Assembly (NCBI GenBank): GCA_026008535.1
Contig: BRKX01000009.1
Span: forward strand, 51,209,001-51,273,000
Direction: 5' to 3'
DNA: 64,000 nt
Origin: Perilla frutescens
Lineage: Eukaryota; Streptophyta; Magnoliopsida; Lamiales; Lamiaceae
Positions 36,191 to 49,551 of this stretch are shown in pieces. Under the pieces are notes generated by a model. It ran no database searches, was not told where the DNA came from, and worked only from the letters and a program-made list of their open reading frames with translations. Both the position numbers and the translations under genes were made by a program. How positions within the stretch are numbered: position 1 is the stretch's first letter; every line of letters begins with the position of its first letter.

Positions 36191-36978
36191 TGTTAGAAAA
36201 AACTATTAAGGAACCCCTAGATAAGGTTTTGATGAGATGTCAAAACTATTCCTGAAAAACTGACCAAGATCCAAGCTGCAGATCTGAGCTAACCAATCCA
36301 GAGCCTCAAGAAGGAACTCAACTGAAGCTAGAGTCAACCCAACTGGAGCATGGTCAACCAGCTGGAAGGATACGCCAACCAGTCAGAACTCAATCCAACT
36401 GAGGGTTCAAAGAGTCGATCCAGTCAAAACAAACTGACAGCTAAGTCAGCTGAGCTGAGAGAAAAATCAACAAGACTGAAGAAACTGATAAGAGATCAGT
36501 TTAAACTGAAGACTGGAAGTATCCAGCTGGTGGCCAAACTTAACTTCAGCCAAACTGAAGTAAACAGCCGAATCAATCAAAGGCCAGAACTGAAGTCAGC
36601 CAGCTTGTATGAGAAAACAAGCAAACATCTGACAAGAAAGCTCAAAGAAAGAATAGTCAAACTGACAAGCTAGCCAACAACTTGTGATCAGTTAAGCTGA
36701 CAAGAAAGCTCAAAGAAAGAATAGTCGAACTAACAAGCTATTCAACAACTTGTGATCAGTCGAACTGGAGGAAGAAGCTCAGGACTGCCAAACTGGAGTG
36801 ATAGCCGAACTGAGCAGACAAGCTCAGAACTGCCAACTGGAACTCAAACTTGCTAAACTGAAGCTCAGAACTGCCAGCCAGAGAGTCCTGGAGTTAATGC
36901 TCAAATAAAGATCTTGGAATAAATGCTCCAGCAGAGATCCGGGAATTTAAATATTCAATAGAGATCGATTGGCAAAGC

Positions 36979-36986
36979 AACGGCTA
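36979..36986 (+). promoter_or_regulatory. AACGGCTA motif upstream of the LTR TATA box
   Basis: Matches the AACGGYYA core of the plant mitosis-specific activator element that R1R2R3-MYB proteins bind (known for host genes). Kept in the 3' LTR at about 53120. Similar motifs precede all three downstream units. Regulatory role is inference. Confidence 0.35.
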
Positions 36987-37131
36987 CTGAAATTAAATAT
37001 CCAACAGAGATCAATTGGCAAAGCAATGGCTACTTCAACCAAAAGCTCCAACGATCATAAAGACCATCTGCCATTGATGAACCAACAGAGGCACCGATCA
37101 ATGGAACTCAACAGTCACAAAATCACTCCTC

Positions 37132-37138
37132 TATAAAA
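37132..37138 (+). promoter_or_regulatory. TATA box of the LTR promoter
   Basis: TATAAAA in CTCCTCTATAAAAGACGAG, kept in the 3' LTR at about 53273. The position leaves about 760 bases of LTR downstream, fitting an R-U5 region. Confidence 0.65.
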
Positions 37139-37897
37139 GACGAGTGAATCAAAGTTTTCAAGAGACTTTTCGCGACTTTCATTCTTGAAGCCTTCATTCA
37201 AGTTGTCTCAACTTACAACTAAGCTTTCTTTCTCCCACCCACATAGCTCAAGTTCAGCATTTGCTAAAACTGCGAGAGTCCAACTGAGAAGAAGAATCCA
37301 CAGAATCAAAGCATTCAGCTAGCTGTTGATAATCCAGCCAGAGCAACCTTCTCAGTTCCAGCAATACATCGATCAACTACCCAGCTCAATTGAAGGAGCA
37401 CATCAGTTGATATCCTCTTTTCAAGACTAACCTCTTGAAGATTGATAGAGATCTAAAACCTTGTAAAGACGCCAATAGCACCTACCTTCCTAGCGAGCAG
37501 TTAGGGATTGCAAGTGTGAGCCGTCGACCCGCTGAGTAGCGAGCAGTTACCAGGTTCAGCCAACTGTCCTTCATTGTGTAATTTGTAAAGAAACTCAAGG
37601 TATATAATGGAGTTGCCCTTCTGCGGAAGGAAGAGAGGACGTAGAAGTTTGAGACTTCGAACCTCTATAAATCATCTATGTGCTGTACTATTTTTCTTAT
37701 ACTCGCATATCTTTGAACTGTACACAAGCTCACACAATCTGCACCCAAGCTGTCTAAAAAGTGCTTAACTGATTTGTGCATAGATAAGTTGCTAAACGAG
37801 TCAAGGGCCCTTATCATTCCGCAATTGAAGTAAAGTTTTTATATCAGTTTATTCACCCCCCTTCTAAACTGACATCGACTCGTCCGGGACCAACAAG

Positions 37898-37909
37898 TGG
37901 TATCAGAGC
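37898..37909 (+). other. Primer binding site of inner element
   Basis: TGGTATCAGAGC, two bases after the LTR, complementary to initiator methionine tRNA. Confidence 0.92.
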
Positions 37910-37984
37910 GGTTGATTCTAAGGATCAACCATTACTGCAAATCAACTGAATCAGATCTACTTATCTGTGCTAACATTTCAAGCT

Positions 37985-40386
37985 ATGGGAAACCATAAGC
38001 TACCTTTGTTTTCAGTTGAGAATTATGATAATTGGAGCAGAAGAATGAAGGCACATCTCTGCTCGATCCATGAGAACATGTAGGAAGTTATTGAAGATGG
38101 TCCAATCATTATCATGATGGACAATGAAGCCCACATAGTTGATATCAATCAACCATCACGATCCCAAAGCCAACTAATCTTCTCACCTGCGAAGAGAAGA
38201 AGTTGAAGAATCTAGAGTATGTTGCTCAGGCTGCACTATTTCAAACTCTAGATGAAGACAGAATGAAGGACACAAAGAACTGTACAACTGCCAAGGAGAT
38301 ATGGGACTTACTAGCAGATCTATGCCAAGAGTCCAAAGCCATCAAAGAAAACAAGCTCTAACTAGTAGTCAACAGATACGAGTCCTTCAAAATGCAGCCA
38401 GAAGAGTCTATCTCAAGCCTTGAAACCAGATTTCTAGGCATCATCAGTGAGATGACCAACCTGGGAAGAAGCTATCCCAATTCTGAGATGAACTCCAAAA
38501 TTTTGGATAATCTTACCGAAGAATGGGACATGAAAGTGATAGCTACAAAAGAATCAAGAAATCTGAACAGCATCATCCCCAGAGAACTGTTTGGCTCTCT
38601 CAAAGCTCATGAGTACAGCCTAAACCGGAAGAAGGAAACATCAACATCATCAGCTCAAGATGCAGCCTTCTATGGTGAAAGGAACCGGTTTAGAGATACT
38701 CGATGAAAGAACAACTTCCGGCCCAGAAGCTCACCAGCCAGAGAGAATCAAGGCGGATCTTCGTCCGAACAAAGAAGAGACACAACCGAAAAGAAGGAAA
38801 ACCTAACTGAAGACATCAATGATCAAATTCAGTCAGCTACCAGGTACTTAGAAAAGCTAAAGAAAGTCAGGGATAAACAATCAGTCCCACCTCAAACTGA
38901 TGAAGTCCCAAAAGATGAGAGAACTAATCAACCAGCTGAACGACCAACTGAACCATTCAGGGGTGGCAATCAAAATCTAGGGGAATGCTTTCACTTCCAC
39001 AAACAAGGACATTACAGATATGAATGTCCAGAACTCCCTGAAGACAAGAAGACCAAAGTGAGGAGAAGCTTCTTCAAAAGGAAAGCAATGATTGCAAATT
39101 TTGAGAATGTCGTGCTAGACGATTCAGACTATCCATCTGGAATTGATTCTGACGGCTACAGCTCAGATGATGAAGCGTTATTCTGCCTCATGGCTGACAA
39201 TGATGAAGAGGTTAGTACAGCTGACTCTCAAACCTCTTTCTATCATATCAATGAAGCAACTATCTCTAGCAATGAACTTGACATGAAACTTATGATACTA
39301 GAAGATCAATTAGCTTCAATATCCTGCTTGCATGTTGAATTGAGAGATGAAAACAATGAACTGAGAAATAGAGTTAGAAAACTGAGCATTGATCATGAAA
39401 GAATGAATTATCTTGAATCTCAGTTTGTGGAATTTGAAAAGTTGAAATTGAAAACTGTTGATCTAGAAGCTGAGAATCAAAAACTCAAGCAAGAGATCCA
39501 TGAGAGAGAAAAAGTAACTCTCAAGTTCAAAAAGGGATCTCAAACTCTAGATAAAATATTGAATCATCAGAGAACCGGAACCAGCAGCACAAGGATGGGA
39601 TACAGCAAGTTCACTGCCTTAGAGAAAGGAAAGACAGTTGCTCAACCCAGTGATAAAGGAATCCTAAAAGGATTCACCAGATCAACTCATGATCAGCCAG
39701 CTGAGACATCCAAAGACAAAGGAATATTGAGAAATCCTCAAACTCAGCCTAGACAATTCAGACAGTTCTCCCAACCAAAAACACCAAGTCAACTGAAGCC
39801 AAAATTCCAGTCAAGACCATTGATTCATCCAAACCAATCCTTTCGTTCAAAGTCTTCAGTTCAACAGAGACCATCAACTCACAAAAGACCACCAGCTCAA
39901 CACAGAATGCCCCCAAAGCAAACTGATAGATCAGTCCACTTCATAGAGAAAAATCAGTTTAGATCTCAAGCCTACCCTACCAAGAAGTTCAATCAGAACA
40001 CATATAGGAGAGATCAAAGAAACTCGTTTGAACCCTACCATCACTATAACGAGTATCTGGATTCCAGAAATGAACCGAGAGTTGATACAAAAGGGTTCAA
40101 TCCAGTAAACTGGAAACATACAAGGCATTGGCCTAATCAAAGAGCTCAAAGGTCTCAAGACAAAATCATTTTAGTTGAATTATTTTATCCTACTAACTCT
40201 CAACACAGGTACTATTCAACTGATTCAACTCAAAATAGAAGATTTGAAAGAAAATCTAAACTGATCAAGCGATCCAAATCAGTTGGATCTCTGAATGATA
40301 AAAAGCTGAAAGTTTGGCAAGTTTGGATTCCAAAGAGCTTGATGTATCAACAAGGACCCGATATGAAACGGGTCCCTAAATGCTAA
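37985..40386 (+). pseudogene. Sirevirus-type gag with coiled-coil extension, broken
   Basis: Opens MGNHKLPLFSVENYDNWSRR at 37985, a standard Copia gag start, with a stop after about 33 codons, a frameshift near 38170 and further stops near 38358 and 38703. The gag core is readable at 38392-38706 (MQPEESISSLETRFLGIISE). A zinc knuckle-like stretch at 38986-39027 reads CFHFHKQGHYRYEC and has lost its second cysteine. From 39058 a 442-codon open frame encodes an acidic region, a coiled coil (about 39250-39540, heptad Leu/Glu) and a Gln/Arg/Ser-rich tail ending VWQVWIPKS. This long extension is typical of the SIRE lineage. Confidence 0.85.
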
Positions 40387-40389
40387 TCC

Positions 40390-43300
40390 TTGTTTTTGCA
40401 GGATAAAAGCATCCTATCTATGAAGAAAACCATAGATATCTGGTATCTAGATTGCGGGTGCTCCAAGTACATGACTGGAGACAAAGAAGATCTCGACGGT
40501 TATGAAGAAGTCAAAGGTCCATTTGTCACATTTGGAGACTACTCCAAAAGCCGAACCATTGGAGAAGGGTTCGTGGTCAAGGGAAAAGTTGTAGTAAATG
40601 GAGTCTCCCATGTGGAGGGACTAAAACACAAACTACTCAGCATCAGCCAGCTGTGCGACAATGGCCACTCAGTTGACTTTACCAAAAACTCCTGCAACAT
40701 AAGAGACAAGTCAACTGGAGCAACTTTTCTTACTGGCATAAGGAGAGGCAACATGTATATTGTTGACTAGTCAACCGGCTACTCAGAAGCTTGCTTCCTT
40801 TCAAAAGGATCGATTGAAGCAAGCTGGCTATGGCATCAATGACTGAACCATCTCAACTTCAAAACCATCAACTACCTAGCCAAGAAAGAGCTAGTTGAGT
40901 GGCTTCCTAAGGAGATATATAAGAAAACAAGTGTGTGTGGACCATGCTAAAAAGGGAAGCAAGTGAAGTCATCCTTCAAGAATATGAGTCATCCACCAGG
41001 AACAACTGAATGCCTCTAACTGCTACATATAGATCTGTTTGGTTCAGTCAGACCACAGACCCGAAAAGGCAAAAGATTTACGCTCGTAGTAGTTGATGAT
41101 TTCTCAAGATATACGTGGGTGGAATTCTTGATAAGAAAAGATGAAACTTACGCTAAGCTAACAGCGCTGATCAGAAGGCTGCAAACTGAAAAAGAGAAGT
41201 CAGTTCAAAGGATTCGCTCCGACAATGGAACTGAATTTGTGAATCAGCAAATGATCAGTTTTCACAGCCAACTTGGAATCACTCACGAACACTCAGCTGC
41301 AAGAAATCCACAACAAAATGATGTAGTTGAACGGTGAAACTGGACGCTCAAAGAAGCAGCTCGAGCAATGATAGTTGATGCCAACATAGCTGAAGGTTAC
41401 TGGGCTGAAGCAGTCAACACAACCTGCCACACTCAAAATCGAAGTGCCATCATCACCGCACATGACAAAACACCTTATGAACTGTATAAGGGTCGTAAGC
41501 CTTCTATCTCATACTTTAAAATATTTGACTGTAAATGTTATATTCACAATAATGGCAAGACTCAACTGAAAGCTTTCAGTGCTAAAGCTGATGAGAGAAT
41601 ATTTCTTGGGTATAATTCGTCTCACGCACAAGCTTACAGAGTGTTCAATAAACGAACTCTTCTTGTGGAAATAACATGTCATGTGGTATTTGATGAATTT
41701 GCTAATGAGTACAGGAACAAAGAAACAATAGACACGTCAGTTCAAGTACTACCTAGTGAAACTGAAAACTCGCAGGACTATGTGGATCACATTGTTCCAG
41801 AGCAGATTGAAGCTTCACTAGAAGAAGGCAATGAAACTGGCACTAGACTAGTTGAGAATAATCTGCTCAATGAGGACACAAATCGTGCTGAGACCATAAA
41901 CCCTATAACTGAAACAGGGGGAAGAACTGATGAAGATACCGAACCAACTAATGAAAGGACGACTGATGACGTCACCACAGTAGAACCAGTTGAAGCTATC
42001 TTGCCCAAATGGCTCCGAAGCCATCCAACTGACAAGATAGTTGGTGATCCAAGAAGCCGAGTCCAAACCAGAAGTTCAACTGAGCATGCACTATTCACAT
42101 GCTTCATATCTCAGACGGAACCAGCAAACGTCAAAGAAGCCTTAGAAGATTCAGACTGGATCATGGCCATGAAAGAAGAACTGAATCAATTCACAAGAAA
42201 TGACGTATGGTTTCTTGTTGATAGACCAAGAACCCAGAAGGTCATTGGCACAAAATGGGTTTTTCGCAACAAGCTGGACGAACAAGGTGTGATCACAAGG
42301 AACAAGGTAAGACTGGTAGCTAAAGGATACTCACAAAGTGAAGGGATCGACTTTGATGAGACATTCGCGCCAGTTCCAAGATTGGAAGCCATCAGACTGT
42401 TCCTAGCCTATGCAACTCACTTCAACTTCACAGTCTACCAAATGGATGTCAAGAGTGTGTTTCTTCAAGGAATGCTCAAGGAGGACGTGTATGTCAAGCA
42501 ACTGCCAGGGTTCGAAATTGGTGATCAAGTCTTCAAGCTGGAGAAAGCCCTCTACGGACTAAAGCAAGCTCCTCGAGCGTGGTATGAAACTCTCACAACA
42601 TTCTTGTTGAAGAATGGGTTTCAAAAAGGAGTCATTGATCGAACTCTATTCCGGATATAACGATCAACTGAGATCTTAATGGTTCAAATTTATGTGGATG
42701 ACATAATTTTTGGATCAAAAAGCAAAGATCTATGCACACGATTTGCTCAACTGATGCAAAGCCAATTCGAGATGAGCATGATAGGAGAAATGACATTCTT
42801 CCTAGGACTCCAAGTAAAGCAGCTGAAAGATGGGATCTTTATCAGCTAGGCCAAGTACAGTAAGGAGCTAGTCAAGAAGTTTGGAGCTAATAAAGGAAAA
42901 ACTCTCAAGATTCCTATGAACATATCAGTTCAGCTAACTCTTGATGAAAAAGGAGAATCAGTTAGTCAGACATACTACAGAGAAATCATTGGGTCGCTAC
43001 TCTACCTAACAACTAGCCGACCAGACATCTCCTATTCAGTCGGTCTATGCACGCGGTTCCAAGCCGACCCGAAGAAAAGTAATCTTGAAGCGGCAAAGAG
43101 GATTATCAAATACCTCAAAGGAACCATAAATCTTGGACTATGGTATCCCAGAGACGACAGTTTGAGTCTAATTGGCTATTCAGACTCAGACTTTGGTGGA
43201 TGCAAGATTGACAGAAAAAGCACCAGTGGAACATGTCAGTTTCTTGGAAGCAAACTGATATCCTGGTTCAGCAAGAAGCAACACTCCGTTGCCACATCAA

Positions 43301-43701
43301 CAACTAGAGCAGAATATGTAGCTGCAGGAAGCTGCTGTGCTCAAATACTCTGGATGAAACAACAGTTGAAGGACTACAAAGTCGAAACTGAAGAAGTACC
43401 TATATTCTGTGACAACAATAGTGCAATTGCAATATCTCAGAATCCAGTTCTACATTCAAGAACTAAGCACATTGACATAAGACACCACTTCATCAGAGAT
43501 CACATCGAGAAGAAGGACATATGCATCAAATACGTTAACACGGAGAAGCGGATAGCTGACATCTTCACCAAACCATTACCTGAAGCAAGGTTTATGGAGC
43601 TATGCATACAACTGGGGCTACTTGAGCTAGCATCAAAAGATGAAGACAGTCAACTGGAAGAAAAAGGTCAAAAAACTATCACAGCTGAAGAGAGGAACTG
43701 A
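40390..43701 (+). pseudogene. Copia pol (protease, integrase, reverse transcriptase, RNase H), broken
   Basis: Protease about 40435-40770: WYLDCGCSKYMTG, where the usual catalytic D-S-G is D-C-G. Pre-integrase region 40771-41030 has several stops. Integrase 41040-41720: acidic residues in HIDLFG, RSDNGTEF and the final Glu of QQNDVVER, so the D-D-E set is present, with a stop right after it. Reverse transcriptase 42130-42830: FRNKLDEQGVITRNKVRLVA, then a stop at 42658-42660 just before YVDDIIFGS. RNase H 42980-43560: DISYSVGLCTRFQ, SDFGGCKIDRKSTSG, RTKHIDIRHHFIRD. The terminal stop is at 43699-43701. Copies RNA into DNA and inserts it when intact; not functional here. Confidence 0.92.
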
Positions 43702-44625
43702 ACCAAAAGACTTCAACTCAACAGAATGAGTAGTTCACAACTGAGAAAGTTGTTGAACTGATCAGTTGGACACATAAGCTATCAGTTCGAACCAAAGCGA
43801 GAAGCTGTGCAAAGAAAGTAAACTGAAGCTGATCACCCTACCCCATCAGCTTAACTGAATCATCAGTTCATTTGCTCAAACTGAGGCAAGGAGCAAGGCA
43901 GAGTTAGCCAAATGGTCTCAACTGATGATCCAGTCAGTCAAGCAGAACGTACCAGCTGCAAAATGCTCAAACTGATGAAGAAGTCAAAGGAACTGGAATC
44001 AACTCAACAGAAGACATCAATTCAAAAATCAGCTGAAGGAAAATAGCAAAACTGAAGGAGCAGCTAAACTGAGAAACAGCTGAATTAAAGTTCCAGCAGT
44101 CGAGGCCAGGAAGGAACTGATGAGAAAACATCTCAGTTATCAACATGGAAATCATCAGCTACAGTCGAAGCCAACTGATGACGTAATCAGTTTCAAGCCA
44201 AGAGGAAGCAACAAGGGAGAAATAGATAAGTTCAAAAATTTTCAATAGTGGGAACGGTAAAAATACGTGTCACTCCAATATTACCGCTGGACTCACTCTC
44301 TCTCCTCATTAATCCCCAACAGATAGAATCGAAAGCCAATCGAAGGGTCGATTGAACAAATCTGACCGTTGAAATCTGTGCATACGAAACGTCCCAAACC
44401 CTTTGGATGAGCCCCTTCTCCTTTTATAAAAAGGATGGCTGAATTCTAGTATCACTTTTACCGATCGAAGACTTAGTCAAGAGTTCAAGCCTCTCTCTCC
44501 CTCCGCTTTATCAAAAGTCCTGCAAAATAGTTGCGAGAATCGAGGATTCAGTTTCAAATCCAGTCAAAACCAGATTATACCCTTTTCTTCAAAACGTTCT
44601 CCAAACCTCACAAAAAAAAACCTCC
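43702..44625. other. Non-coding spacer between pol and unit A
   Basis: No reading frame with a domain. The first 550 bases are saturated with AACTG/CAGTT words. The last 300 carry the candidate promoter of unit A and a CT-rich leader (44490-44515). Confidence 0.5.
44363..44431 (+). promoter_or_regulatory. Candidate promoter of unit A
   Basis: TGACCGTTG at 44363-44371 (the complement of CAACGGTCA) and TATAAAA at 44425-44431, about 200 bases before the inferred start position. The identical nonamer precedes unit B. Confidence 0.4.
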
Positions 44626-47271
44626 ATAGCTGAAAGCAGCGCACCAGCTGTTCGAAGAAAGTTCAACTTCAGAAGAATTGGTGAATCATCTCAAAGATTC
44701 CAAGTGAATCTATACAGAGATAAATTCTTAGATCAAGCCACATATAGAGAAAGGTGCTCAAATTCTCCACTCTACAACTCGTTAATCTCGAAGATCGAAC
44801 AATCGGGATTGAAGAGATTCACTGAAGTCACTCCGATAAAGATCTATCCTGAACCTGTAGTTGAGTTCTATTTGAATGGATATGATGACAGAATCACAAC
44901 TGAAGTTCGCGGAATTGAACTGGAAATCACTCCAGAACTGCTCGGAAGGATATTTCAACTTCCCACCTCTGGTATAAGATTACAAGACGTGGAAGTTGAC
45001 CAAGAACAAGCCTACAATCTCTGGAAGCGAGCAAACTGCGATGATCCCTACAAAAGCAATACACTCATGTTATGCTTCCAGGAAGAATATAGAATTCTAG
45101 CATCAGTTTCAGCTAGAATGATTGTCGGCACAATAGAAAGTCACTCAGAGATGGCTGAGCACAAATACAAATCATGTGCGGCAATCACCACAAATGTCAA
45201 AGTAAACTGGGCTCAGTATTTCTTTGAACAAATCAAGAAGTACGTAGATGTTGTGGAGAAACACTGGAAAGAAACTGAGTTCCATCAAAAGATGTGCTAT
45301 GCCTGCAGGATCAGTAGCATACTAGAATGCACTCTCAACTTCATGGCAGAAGAAACTGAAACACTGATGATCAAGAAGCTGGACTTTATACCATCAATTG
45401 ACAGAAGACAACCAGCTTCAAAAACCATAAGCATCAAAAGCACTCAGCGAACTGACGCTTCCTCAAAGAAGGCAGAGATGTCTGCTAAAAGAAAAGACAA
45501 GGAGATTTCCACAGAGGTACAACAAGAGGACTCTGACTCTGAAGACAATATCCCAATCAGCCTAATGATGGGAACTAGCCAAGCCGCTACAACAAGTTCG
45601 ATTTGGATCAATGGCTGGCTCACCTGAAGCAGGAACCTCTACCAGACCAGTTCAAACCAAGGAAGAAACTGGCAAAACAAAGAAGAAGTCAGCAACACAT
45701 CAACCGAGAGGAAAGAAGAAGCAATCAGGACCTCCACCCCCTCCAAAACTACCTCCCTTCAACATCAAAGCATTTGATATGGCATCAGTTCAGGGAGATG
45801 ACATTGTGCCCTTCAGGAGAGTTCCACCACAAGGCACAGGGGCTGACTACTTCAGAACGGCCTATCCCCCAATGGCAGAAACTGAAGAAAATATAAGAGC
45901 TTTCACAAGAGCTGAGGTCATCAAAAGCTGAGCCAATGAACAAGTAACCAAATTCATATCTGAGAATTTTTTTGAGGATGTGATTGGCACAGCTGCCCTA
46001 TACAAAGCTCTCTCGAGATACGTGTATTGGTACTTATGGAGACATTGCTTCAATTCTGAAGCCCACTTTCTCCTAACCACCCTTCATGGGATGAGTTTCT
46101 AGAGAAGAGAAGAGAGATGGAGCATGCAATGGGCTGGACAAGCAACTCCTGAACAGAATCCAATCATTACTGTGAAAAGAATACTTGCCATACGAAGAAA
46201 TCATCCTCACCCTGATCAACAAACGCTATTAGAAGTAATGGATGGTCTGCTCAATTGGGCCAATATCCAACTGCCACCACTACAAACAGAGGCTGAACAG
46301 CAACATTGAAAAAATCCCCAAGTACAACAGCATTGGTTGCTTGGGGAAATACTCATCTTCAGGCAACGACAGCACCAGCAGAGACATAAGCAATTTCACA
46401 GAGAAGCCCAGAGCAGTCACCAAGGAGCTGAAACTGCAGAAGCCTCCAACTCAAGACAAACTGTCTTAGCATCTGTTGCTAGGCAGTTAACTTTTGAAGA
46501 ATCCCCTCGATCAGCCAAAGTCATCATTAATCTTCTTGATGACTCTCCAGAAGTAGAAGTAGCTGATGAGCGAACTGCCAGTGATCTGGAGTTCGAAGAA
46601 CTGCTCAAATTACCTACTATACCGATTCTGCCGAGTGAAGAACAGTCAGAAGAGCCAGCTGAAAAGGCTCAACAGTTTAAGGAGTCAGCTGAACTCCAAA
46701 TCGCTCCTCCCCAAGAGCCAACTGCTGATGAAGGAGCTCCCTCAACTATTCCTCCCACTGCTCCAGCTACAGAGCCAGCTGAGTCTGACGAGCCAGCTGA
46801 TCAGACAACTCAAAAGGATGATCAACCTACCTACCAAGGTACACTAGCGTTAACTATGTACTTTGATCCAGTTCAAAGGGCTCTTCAAGCTGCAGCCCAA
46901 GCTGCTGCACCGGAGACTCTACTAGAGCCCAGCTATGATGAATCCGTCAGTATGGAGGAGGCTGAGCAAACCCACACAGTTTCATGTGAGGAACTGATAG
47001 GAACTGAAGACGGAGAAGAGGTTGACTCGAGAGCAGTTCAGCTCGATACTCAACCAAGCAGCTCATCAGTCCAGCTCCCTGCCTACTATGCAAACTTGAT
47101 CCACAGCCTGCAGCAATAGGTGAAACTGCACACGGAGCAAATCCAGAAGCTGCAAGTTCACCTCAAACTTCAGTCAGCAGGAACTGAGTCCTCAAGCAGT
47201 GATGAGGATGATGAAGGTGACTCCATAGAACCGCTTGCTAAGAGGAGGAAAACTGATCACAAGAAGGACTA
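44626..47271 (+). pseudogene. Unit A: unknown protein family downstream of pol, first of three copies
   Basis: About 880 codons when frames are followed. The expected start codon at 44626 reads ATA; the frame is open from there (AESSAPAVRRKF) to 45627. The frame changes near 45600. Later stops are TGA at 45929, TAG at 46098, TGA at 46307 and TAG at about 47117. The N-terminal block has IEQSGLKRFTEV, EFYLNG and IFQLPTSG, then NWAQYFFEQIKKY. The middle is Lys/Ser/Pro-rich. The second conserved block has DYFRTAYPP, TEENIRAF, LSRYVYWYLWRH and FLLTTLHGMSF. The tail is Pro/Glu/Ala-rich and ends LAKRRKTDHKKD, which looks like a nuclear localisation signal. It occupies the place of the env-like ORF of Sireviruses, but I see no signal peptide or membrane segment. 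Homologous to units B and C. Confidence 0.7.
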
Positions 47272-47583
47272 GTGGCTGATCAAGTTCAACTGATTAGAAA
47301 GCCCTAAGTTTACTTCTTGTAACTCAGTTTGTTAACATTCTTTTTGATTTATAAAAAGATTATCTTTTTACTTTCAAATAAATGTTGACTTAGCATTTAT
47401 TTTGAAATATTTTGACCGTTGCAAAAGGATGACATGTCTCAAATTCATTAAATGCCAATGACCAAAATAAAAGAGGCTAGGGCCAGTACCATTCCAACCA
47501 TCAGATTTATGAGCCTGCCCATTCACTCATAAAAACTCTCTCTTATAAGCCTCTCAAAAACACCCCTCCTGCGCTCTTCAAAG

Positions 47584-47618
<35 letters not shown>

Positions 47619-47659
47619 AAAGCTCTTGAAATCCCCTAAAATTTCAGCCAACCCCAAAT
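47272..47659. promoter_or_regulatory. Spacer and candidate promoter of unit B
   Basis: TGACCGTTG at 47413-47421, identical to the unit A motif. CATAAAAAC at about 47527 serves as a TATA-like box, 130 bases before the ATG. A CT microsatellite (47587-47620) forms the leader. Confidence 0.4.
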
Positions 47660-49551
47660 ATGGCGGAATTACCCAGATCTTTAAGTTCCTTCAAAGAAAA
47701 ACTACTGAGAGACAAATTCCTAGAAAGGAAGAAATTTCAGTTAATTCTAAACGAATCAAACAACCCAACCCTTCTGTCAAATCTTCACAAGACATTAATT
47801 CTTCACTACCTGGAAACACCACCAAAGTTCTTCAGACAAAATTTGGTGAGTTAGTTTTTGCTTCAAGCAAAACTGTCTGCAGATGGAAAGACAGTGTCAT
47901 CAGTGATTCAAGGATGGCTACTCCAAATCACTGAAAGAACAATTGCAGAAGTCTTCCAACTTCCACGGAAAGGATCATCCATTCAAGAACTAAAGGAACC
48001 TGCAGAATCATATTGGTGAGAATGGAAAGCTTCCACCTGCAACAAGCCATTCAGTTTTATGACAGCTAAAACTGATCTGAAGCCCGAGTATGGCGTTCTA
48101 CTAGACATAACGAACAAGATGATGTTCGGGGTAATTGCAAGCCTGAGTCAACTCATCCAAGAGAGATACAAGGTTATGATTCACCTGCTGAAGGACGACA
48201 AACAAACTGGGCAGAATTTATCTTCCAACAATTCAAGCATCAAGTCGTCAAGGCCTCTGACTCGAAGAAATCTGGCAAATTTGAGTCCAAGGTATGACTT
48301 GTTCTAAGGATGAGCAAAATGATTGAAGACCTGCTGAATATTCCAAGTGACGAAGCACTACCAGTCCTCATCTCTGACTGGATTCCCAAGAAGGAAACTG
48401 CCCATCTTCAGTCACTCAGAAAGAAACGAAGAGCTAAGGTAAAGACGAGCAACATCACTTCGAGTAATTCAACTGCCAACGCCGTTCATTCTCCAAAATC
48501 AAGGAACAGATCACCAGTTGATTTCCAGGTTTGCTCTGATCCAGATGAGCTTATTCAATTCATCGGAATCCCTCATTCAAATTATGGAGTAGACTACTTC
48601 AGAAGCACATGCCCTCCCCTCCAGCTGACTGAAGAAAATATTCGCACATTCTATAGTGGTGAATATGCAGTCAAAAGTGCACAAAAGGAAGTGACTAATC
48701 ATCTTCTCACACACTTCGCTTTTGTTGCACAACGTGACCAAGAGTTGTTCAAACAACTCCACCGATATTTCTATTGGTATAACTGGAGACATTCTATGTC
48801 CATCCAGTCTCATTTTCTGCTAACTGCCTTTCATGGCATGAGCTACTGGCAACGTGAAGAAACTTGGAGTATTAAATGGATAGGATCGTCAAATCCATTC
48901 CCTCCAACCATTGTGCAAGTTCAGCATATCATGAATCACAAGCTCGCCAACAAAATTCCAGCAACTGCCTTGTTAGCTGAATTCAAAACCAGTATCATGC
49001 CTCAAAGAGCTGTGGTTGCAAATCAATCAGTCGACTGCCCAACTGGCTCCCTCTGCCGAAAACTGAACTTTGATGATTTATCAAGTCAGTCAGTTGAGCC
49101 ATCACGATGAACTCCAACTGCCACAGAGAGGATAGAACCACATCTATCACATACTGAAGTCGTGGCTCCTCAGAAGAATCACAGGCATGATGATGAAAGA
49201 GATAGTGATGATGAGGATACTGCCACATCACCAAGTCTCCTATCCAAGAGATATGTCACTCCCCTACTCAAATCTAGCTCAAAAGGCGTGCAACTGAGTC
49301 TGAACATTGATCAGTTCAGACAGTCGTCGAAGGGAATTTCACCATCCCTTAATTAAAGGATGAAAAACTCATCAGTTGCCATTCAGCAACTTGACCAAGC
49401 CAGGAGGACAGCAAGGCCCGAACTGCCAAAGAACAAAAGTGGATCTGCATCGACGACAAAGCGATCAAACTGCTCGAAAGGAAGTAGTGCAGCTAGTCCA
49501 GTTCGGTCCTTCTAGAAGAACAAACTGACTCAAAGAAGGCCAAGCAACTGA
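47660..49551 (+). pseudogene. Unit B: second copy of the unknown downstream family
   Basis: ATG at 47660 (MAELPRSLSSFKEKLLRDKF; unit A has LYRDKFLDQ at the same place). In-frame TAG at 47852, a stop at about 48017, and a frameshift near 48190 after which NWAEFIFQQFKHQ lines up with NWAQYFFEQIKKY of unit A. From 48310 the frame runs to a TGA at 49108 and goes on, with more stops, to the TGA at 49549. N-terminal marks: ITERTIAEVFQLPRKG. Second block: YGVDYFRSTCPP, LTEENIRTFYSGE, LHRYFYWYNWRH, FLLTAFHGMSYWQREETWS. The tail is acidic and Ser-rich. This copy keeps the clearest second block. Function unknown. Confidence 0.7.

Larger units (their letters stand above)
36191..37895 (+). repeat. 5' LTR of inner Sirevirus-type element
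   Basis: TGTTAGAAAA start, GACCAACA end. Contains internal tandem copies: about 68 bp at 36629-36765 (ACAAGAAAGCTCAAAGAAAG) and about 56 bp at 36945-37035 (GATTGGCAAAGCAA). The LTR is packed with AACTG/CAGTT words. Confidence 0.95.

Noticed and set aside
36191..37895. An independent protein gene in the LTR (107-codon frame at 36350)
   Set aside because: Lies wholly in the LTR, is rich in the AACTG word translated as Lys/Leu/Thr, and its counterpart frame in the 3' LTR is interrupted by a TGA near 52710.
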